From Chloroflexota bacterium (GTDB taxonomy: Bacteria; Chloroflexota; Anaerolineae; Anaerolineales; E44-bin32), in the NCBI GenBank assembly GCA_026390045.1, contig JAPLGR010000298.1, positions 1 to 9,962 on the forward strand: a stretch of 9,962 bases of DNA. Direction: 5' to 3'. A program made the translations under genes and the position numbers. The notes under the pieces are model-generated. The model made no database searches and had not been told where the DNA came from. It worked only from the letters and a program-made list of their open reading frames with translations. This document shows, one piece after another, positions 6,256 to 9,962 of the stretch (position 1 is the stretch's first letter; each line of letters starts with the position of its first letter).

Positions 6256-6366
6256 ATGCGTCACGGGAACGGTTGTTGCGGGGGTTGCTGTCTGCCGATC
6301 GTGCTGCTCACGCTGCTGGTGACCTGCGCCTGCTTGGCCTCGCCGCTGTTCGTCTTCATTCACTGA
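6256..6366 (+). CDS. Small Cys-rich single-pass membrane protein, 36 residues
   Basis: A short ORF whose start is strongly supported: GGAGGGGAG lies 1-9 bases before ATG 6256. The product begins MRHGNG, then a symmetric CCGGCC (residues 7-12), then about 20 hydrophobic residues (LPIVLLTLLV followed by TCACLASPLFVF) ending IH and TGA. With one basic N-terminal Arg and one hydrophobic span it is probably a membrane micro-protein. The six or more cysteines suggest metal or redox chemistry, or lipid modification, at the membrane face. TCAC is not a good lipobox. A leader with hairpins precedes it, and a perfect bidirectional terminator follows 40 bases downstream, so it looks like its own transcription unit. 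I do not recognise the family; function unknown. Confidence 0.6.
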   Translation: MRHGNGCCGGCCLPIVLLTLLVTCACLASPLFVFIH

Positions 6367-6406
6367 AGGTGCGGGGCGTCGAGTCCCTACGCGCACAACC
6401 GCCCAG

Positions 6407-6455
6407 GAAACGAAGTGCCACCACCCAGGATGATCGGGTGGTGGCACTTCGTTTC
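6407..6455. terminator. Bidirectional terminator, perfect 20-bp stem
   Basis: The arms 6407-6426 and 6436-6455 are perfectly complementary over 20 bp around a 9-base loop (6427-6435). The outer ends read GAAACG and CGTTTC, so either strand finishes with TTTC. It lies between two converging units: the small ORF ending at 6366 on plus and the patatin-like gene ending at 6471 on minus. It very likely stops both. Confidence 0.75.
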
Positions 6456-6470
6456 ATCATCGTAGGTCGC

Positions 6471-8411
6471 TCAGGGAAGCGCGTCGCCCATCGCTTCATG
6501 ACCGAGGACCCATTCCTGCCGGTAATCCGGCACCCGCTCTCCGGTCGCCTGCTCGAAGGCCCGCTGCAGCCGGACGTGCTCGAAGAGCAGATCCGTCAGC
6601 AGGCGCATGCGGCGCCGTTCTTCGGGGAACACGTAGTTGTGCGTGTCGAAAACGATGCGCAGCAGACGCGGCCGCTCAGGGAGGTTGTAGGAGTGGCCCT
6701 CGGGTTCGTCCAGGTGGATGTTGAGCAGATTCACCGGGGCTTCGTCCATGCAGATGACGAACAGGGCGGGGTCGTAGAAGGTCCCGCCGCCATCGCAGTA
6801 CTCCTGCCCGTTGAGTGCTGTCGGGTGGATGTAGGTGTTCATGCTCCAGCCGGCGATCAGGGCGCGCACGATCGGCGTATTGACCGGCGTCCATGTCCGT
6901 CCGGCGAACAGCATCCTGCGCTGTGGCTGGCTCGGCCCCAAGAAATCCGTGAAACCGTCGCGGCGCGCTGCCGCCACCGTCAAGGGCAGGTCGAGGGCGT
7001 CAAAGGTGAGCGTCTCAGGGTGCTCGACGCCCGTGTAGGCGCGCAGCCGGTCGATGAAGAATCCTTCCATCGGCCCGAGGTTCGCCCAGCCCTTCCAGAA
7101 GCGGCTCGGATTCAGGTTGATTGCGCCGACCCACTTCGGTTCGACTGAGGCGACGAACGTCTCCAGGTCGCTCAGCGCGTCGAGTGCCGCCGGCTTGTAG
7201 AGATCCGGGCGGCGCGCGGCGGCCAGCTGGATGGCGTGGAAGAACCCGTTGAGAACGCCGGCCGAGACGCCGTAGACCTGGCGCACGCCTCCTCCGCCGC
7301 GCGCGAATCCTTCATCGACGAGCCTGGTCGTCACTAGACCCGCCAGAATCCCTGAGAACCCTCCGGCCCCGTAGATCACGTTGGCCGGATGGCTGAAGTC
7401 GAACGTCTCCAGCTGACCGTCGAGCAATGCGCGGAAGCGCGTCATCAGCGCATCCTTGTTCTGCGCCGACTGCCGCATGTTGGTGAAAGCCTCCGTGCTG
7501 CCGATGTACGGCAGGTCGACGTGGCCCACCAGCGGCGTGTCGACGGTCTGGGTCGCGCGGCCGAGCTCCGCGACGCGCCGCTTCAACTCCCGGTGCCGTG
7601 CGAGCAGGTCAAGGTAGTGGGATGCAAGGAGCGTCTGATTGCGCTCGTTGCACGAGTGCATGATGAAGGAGGAGGTGATCCAGTTCACGGCCCAAGGGCG
7701 GATGGGAGCGTGGGGGTGAGTGCGGACGATGGGACGCGGATGGCTGTCCTCGAGATCGGCGACGATCGCGCCGGCGTCGACGATCGCGGGACGCGCGTCG
7801 CGCAGCCACTGTCCATTGCCATCTCGAGAGCGCACCCAAACAGGTTCGGTCGAGAGCAGCGTGCTCAGCGCGGCCACCAATGCCTCTGTGATCGGCGCAT
7901 CACGCGGAGGTCCGACGCGGACAGCATGGTACTGAAACTGCAGCTGGTCGTCCTCCGGGCCCAGGAGCGTGAAGGTGCCGTCGGGGTCGATCGCGCATAG
8001 GTAGAGCGGGATGCCGAGGCTGGAGAGCCACGCGTCGGCTGGCGCGCCGTAGGCGCGCAATCGAGCATCAACCCAGGCGCGCAGCGGCCTCAGGTTGAAG
8101 GGCCCGTACCAGGGATTGAGGTTCCGCGCGCGCAGCGCCCGACTCGGAGCCGCCTTCAGGAAGACGCGGAAGTCCTCCACAGCCCCGGAGGCCGCGCCCC
8201 AGCGATCGGGATTCACTTGCGATGCCCATCGCAGCCCGGCCGCCAGTGCGAGGAACGCACCCCCACTCACGCCATAAATGCGCCCGGGGGTCTGTCCGGC
8301 GCGTTGTGGATCGGCGGCCAGCTTGAACTCGGCGAGCAGACAGCCCACATCGCCGAGCTTCGCTGCCTGATAGATCACACTCGGCGGGCCCGAGGGATCC
8401 AGATGGATCAT
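6471..8411 (-). CDS. Tandem patatin-like phospholipase family protein
   Basis: A 646-residue protein made of two homologous patatin-like acyl-hydrolase domains. Domain 2 (about 340-560) is complete: oxyanion loop GAGGFSG (348-354), nucleophile Ser383 in YGVSAG, and catalytic Asp540 in YCDGGG. Domain 1 (about 10-220) keeps Ser49 in YGVSGG and D212 as VDAGA. Its oxyanion loop is replaced (IYQAAKLGD against IYGAGGFSG), so it may be weak or non-catalytic. Shared landmarks such as NLNP, RLRAY and GP before the Asp confirm internal duplication. No signal peptide or membrane span is seen, so it is probably cytosolic or membrane-associated. ATG 8411 follows GGGAGG with a 5-base spacer. It lies 72 bases after ArfB on the same strand. 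Lipid-ester hydrolysis is inferred from the family; the substrate is unknown. Confidence 0.85.
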   Translation of the reverse strand: MIHLDPSGPPSVIYQAAKLGDVGCLLAEFKLAADPQRAGQTPGRIYGVSGGAFLALAAGLRWASQVNPDRWGAASGAVEDFRVFLKAAPSRALRARNLNPWYGPFNLRPLRAWVDARLRAYGAPADAWLSSLGIPLYLCAIDPDGTFTLLGPEDDQLQFQYHAVRVGPPRDAPITEALVAALSTLLSTEPVWVRSRDGNGQWLRDARPAIVDAGAIVADLEDSHPRPIVRTHPHAPIRPWAVNWITSSFIMHSCNERNQTLLASHYLDLLARHRELKRRVAELGRATQTVDTPLVGHVDLPYIGSTEAFTNMRQSAQNKDALMTRFRALLDGQLETFDFSHPANVIYGAGGFSGILAGLVTTRLVDEGFARGGGGVRQVYGVSAGVLNGFFHAIQLAAARRPDLYKPAALDALSDLETFVASVEPKWVGAINLNPSRFWKGWANLGPMEGFFIDRLRAYTGVEHPETLTFDALDLPLTVAAARRDGFTDFLGPSQPQRRMLFAGRTWTPVNTPIVRALIAGWSMNTYIHPTALNGQEYCDGGGTFYDPALFVICMDEAPVNLLNIHLDEPEGHSYNLPERPRLLRIVFDTHNYVFPEERRRMRLLTDLLFEHVRLQRAFEQATGERVPDYRQEWVLGHEAMGDALP

Positions 8412-8483
8412 GCGAACCTCCCGGTCAGGCCGACGGCACGGTCCGGCGCTGCCGCGCTCCTACAATCACCCAGCCTGTCACGG

Positions 8484-8927
8484 TCATTCGTCCACACCGG
8501 TCACGCGATGGCGGCGCGTCTTGGACTGCCCGCGCCTGCGCTTGGTTTCCAGGCGCTTTGCACGCGAGGCCGAGGTGGGCCTGGTCGCCGTGCGCGGCGT
8601 CGGCGGAACGGCCGCGCGGCGCAGAAGCTCCTCCAGTCGATCCATCGCCTCGCGCCGGTTGCCCGACTGGGTTCGCTGCGAACGCGCTGTCAGAGTCAGG
8701 ACGCCGTCTGCGCTCAATCGACCGCCGGCGATTCGCCGCAGGCGCGCAAACACATCGTCCGGCAGGTGGGTGCGCGCGTCATAGCGCAGCTGGGCAGCAG
8801 AAGAGACCTTGTTCACGTTCTGCCCGCCCGGCCCGGCGGCGCGCACGAAACGCCACTCAATGTGCGCCTCGTCGAGTACGACGGCTGGGCGGATTCGAAT
8901 GCGGCGGGGGTGGTGTGAAGCGGGCAT
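8484..8927 (-). CDS. arfB: Alternative ribosome-rescue factor ArfB (peptidyl-tRNA hydrolase, YaeJ family)
   Basis: A 147-residue codon-independent release factor that frees stalled ribosomes by hydrolysing peptidyl-tRNA. Seen: RAAGPGGQNVNKVSS (29-43) with the universal GGQ at 34-36, the short release-factor core typical of ArfB/ICT1 with no stop-codon recognition domain, and a long basic C-terminal tail (AKRLETKRRRGQSKTRRHR) that in family members enters the empty mRNA channel. Length is normal. ATG 8927 lies three bases after the stop of the Yip1-family gene, with no strong ribosome site, so translation is probably coupled. Genes for trans-translation are not in view. Confidence 0.95.
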   Translation of the reverse strand: MPASHHPRRIRIRPAVVLDEAHIEWRFVRAAGPGGQNVNKVSSAAQLRYDARTHLPDDVFARLRRIAGGRLSADGVLTLTARSQRTQSGNRREAMDRLEELLRRAAVPPTPRTATRPTSASRAKRLETKRRRGQSKTRRHRVTGVDE

Positions 8928-8930
8928 GGA

Positions 8931-9629
8931 CTACGACGCCATCCCGTACCCCGCCAGCCACTGCTGGACATCGGGCGACATCCAGACCAGCGTTCCGATG
9001 ACGGCGACCAGGGCGATCAGGACTAGTACAACTGCCAGCACGGCGATCACGCGGCCCCATGTCATCCGGGTGGCCGCCTTGATCGCCATCAACTGCAGTC
9101 CGAGGGAGTACAGAGCGAGCGGCAGTGTCAGGCACTGGACCACCGGGATCATCCCCAGTAGCGTTGAGAGCAGCGTCAGCGGCGCGAGGTAAGCGGCGTG
9201 AGCGTAGACCAGTTCGGTGTAGCTGCCCTGGCTGCCAAGGGCGCTGGCGATGAAGTGGAGCAGGGCGAAGCTGATGAGGTATGTGGCGAGGAAGCCCGCC
9301 GCCATGAACGGCGTGCAGGCCAGTGAGAAGATGAGCAGGAACGTCGGCGTGGCCTGGAATCCCTGCGGCCCGGTTGCACCTGCCTCGCGGATCACATTGA
9401 CCAGCGTGCTTGGAAACACGGTGGCCTGAAGCATGATGCCCAGCAGATAGGAGAGGAGTGAGGCCGTGAAGAGCCAGGCTGCGGCGCGGCGCAGGCTGAG
9501 GCGCGGGTCGAGCAGCAGGTCGGTGTACGTCGCAACCGAGGGCTGAGTGAGGGCGGCGCGCCAGGCGCCGAGCCACGAGAACGTGGGCATCGCTTCCGCC
9601 GGCTGGGCCGAAGGTGGCAGTTCAGTCAT
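8931..9629 (-). CDS. Yip1-domain integral membrane protein
   Basis: A 232-residue protein with about five to six hydrophobic spans. An N-terminal soluble stretch has SWLGAWRAALTQPSVATYTDL (a Trp-rich amphipathic segment followed by LLDPRLSLRRAAAWL), which fits the Yip1 (PF04893) layout. This is followed by membrane segments at about 48-70, 95-122, 130-165 and 195-220. The open frame extends upstream to 9821 through the terminator and leader, so that extension is rejected. ATG 9629 begins MTELPPS. Only GGTGAG directly before it resembles a ribosome site, so initiation may be weak. It overlaps no neighbour and is followed by ArfB after three bases. Bacterial Yip1 proteins have no settled function. 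Assignment rests on layout and hydrophobicity, so it is moderately sure. Confidence 0.72.
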   Translation of the reverse strand: MTELPPSAQPAEAMPTFSWLGAWRAALTQPSVATYTDLLLDPRLSLRRAAAWLFTASLLSYLLGIMLQATVFPSTLVNVIREAGATGPQGFQATPTFLLIFSLACTPFMAAGFLATYLISFALLHFIASALGSQGSYTELVYAHAAYLAPLTLLSTLLGMIPVVQCLTLPLALYSLGLQLMAIKAATRMTWGRVIAVLAVVLVLIALVAVIGTLVWMSPDVQQWLAGYGMAS

Positions 9630-9661
9630 CTCACCAAACACAGAAGGCAGGACATGGGGGG

Positions 9662-9667
9662 ATTGTA
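9662..9667 (-). promoter_or_regulatory. Possible -10 element for the Yip1/ArfB unit
   Basis: TACAAT on the minus strand (5 of 6 to consensus) lies 33 bases before ATG 9629, giving a leader of about 25 bases. No good -35 lies 16-18 bases upstream (TTTCCC at 18), so the call is tentative. Confidence 0.3.
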
Positions 9668-9750
9668 GACTCGCCCTCGTGTGGGGGGAAACACGAACGC
9701 AAAAGACGTTTGACTCGCGATGCCTCGGGACGACAGCGATCGTCGGCCAG

Positions 9751-9778
9751 AAGGGAAAGGCCGTCCCGATGGACGGCC
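9751..9778 (-). terminator. Rho-independent terminator of the tRNA-Pro unit
   Basis: On the minus strand GGCCGTCC, loop ATCG, GGACGGCC form a perfect 8-bp stem (9778-9759), followed by TTTCCCTT (9758-9751). It begins 6 bases after the tRNA 3' end. Confidence 0.8.
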
Positions 9779-9784
9779 CTCGAG

Positions 9785-9859
9785 TCGGGGCGGGCGGATT
9801 TGAACCGCCGACCCCCTGCACCCCATGCAGGTGCGCTAGCCGGACTGCGCCACGCCCCG
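9785..9859 (-). tRNA. tRNA-Pro (anticodon GGG)
   Basis: A complete 75-nucleotide cloverleaf: acceptor CGGGGCG/CGCCCCG, D stem GCGC/GCGC, anticodon stem CCTGC/GCAGG with loop ATGGGGT, variable GGGTC, T stem GGCGG/CCGCC with loop TTCAAAT, discriminator A. The anticodon GGG is at 9824-9822 and reads CCC and CCU. C at position 1 and A73 are typical of bacterial tRNA-Pro. The 3' CCA is not encoded (CTC follows), so it must be added enzymatically. Promoter and terminator flank it tightly, making a monocistronic unit. Confidence 0.97.
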
Positions 9860-9871
9860 GATGACCTGCGC

Positions 9872-9900
9872 ATTATAGCCCAGCGCGTAGGGGCCGACAA
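9872..9900 (-). promoter_or_regulatory. Sigma70-like promoter for tRNA-Pro
   Basis: TTGTCG (9900-9895), a 17-base spacer and a perfect TATAAT (9877-9872) on the minus strand. Transcription would start near 9865, about six bases before the mature tRNA 5' end. Confidence 0.75.
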
Positions 9901-9911
9901 GGATGAGAGCG

Positions 9912-9962
9912 TTACGCGATCTCCTGGGCGCGGCCGTGCATCAGTCGTCTCCACTCATCTCG
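9912..9962 (-). CDS. Possible C-terminal end of an upstream gene, partial
   Basis: At the right edge one minus-strand frame is open for 16 codons to TAA at 9914-9912 and reads RDEWRRLMHGRAQEIA. The charged, helix-like composition looks like a protein C-terminus, and its stop falls just upstream of the tRNA promoter. The stretch is too short to identify, and chance openness is quite possible. Confidence 0.3.
   Translation of the reverse strand, partial: RDEWRRLMHGRAQEIA

Noticed and set aside
6063..7148. 361-residue plus-strand frame spanning the small ORF and the patatin 3' end
   Set aside because: It runs through the 20-bp terminator and antisense to a patatin domain with a full active site, with no recognisable motif.
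8857..9576. 239-residue minus-strand frame overlapping the Yip1-family gene
   Set aside because: Shadow frame of the membrane protein, rich in His/Arg/Pro with no hydrophobic spans.
9630..9821. N-terminal extension of the Yip1 frame to 296 residues
   Set aside because: It would translate through the tRNA terminator and a likely promoter, and the peptide has no family similarity.
1..9962. CRISPR arrays, insertion sequences or prophage parts
   Set aside because: No regularly spaced direct repeats, transposase motifs or terminal inverted repeats were found.

Overview
The window is GC-rich, tightly packed bacterial chromosome. Strong AGGAGG-type ribosome sites, sigma70-like promoters, a tRNA-Pro gene and ArfB mark it as bacterial. 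The mix of PIG-L deacetylase, corrinoid-methyltransfer parts, a GH4 glycosidase, Yip1 and patatin proteins would suit an environmental lineage such as Chloroflexota, but the phylum is a guess because no marker gene is present.

Left half (1-5983): a carbohydrate and one-carbon flavoured region. On the minus strand, read from right to left, are a D-tagatose/D-psicose 3-epimerase-like isomerase (4491-3673), a 313-base non-coding gap with a good promoter, then a probable operon. The operon holds a stand-alone MetH-type corrinoid reactivation domain (3359-2655), a PIG-L zinc deacetylase (2630-1833), an MFS transporter (1786-482) and the N-terminal third of a GH4 NAD-dependent glycosidase that runs off the left edge (344-1). 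Divergent on the plus strand are a cobalamin-binding corrinoid protein that has lost its N-terminal cap domain (4564-4989) and a beta-hydroxyacid dehydrogenase (5090-5983). Together these look like uptake and processing of a modified sugar with an associated, now incomplete, corrinoid methyl-transfer module. No methyltransferase is visible.

Middle (5984-6470): 487 bases holding a possible promoter, a structured leader, a previously easy-to-miss 36-residue Cys-rich membrane ORF with a strong ribosome site (6256-6366), and a perfect 20-bp-stem bidirectional terminator.

Right part (6471-9962): a minus-strand set with a Yip1-family membrane protein (9629-8931), the ribosome-rescue hydrolase ArfB (8927-8484) and a 646-residue protein made of two tandem patatin-like domains (8411-6471). 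Upstream lies a complete tRNA-Pro(GGG) transcription unit with promoter, tRNA and terminator, and possibly the last 16 codons of another gene at the right edge.
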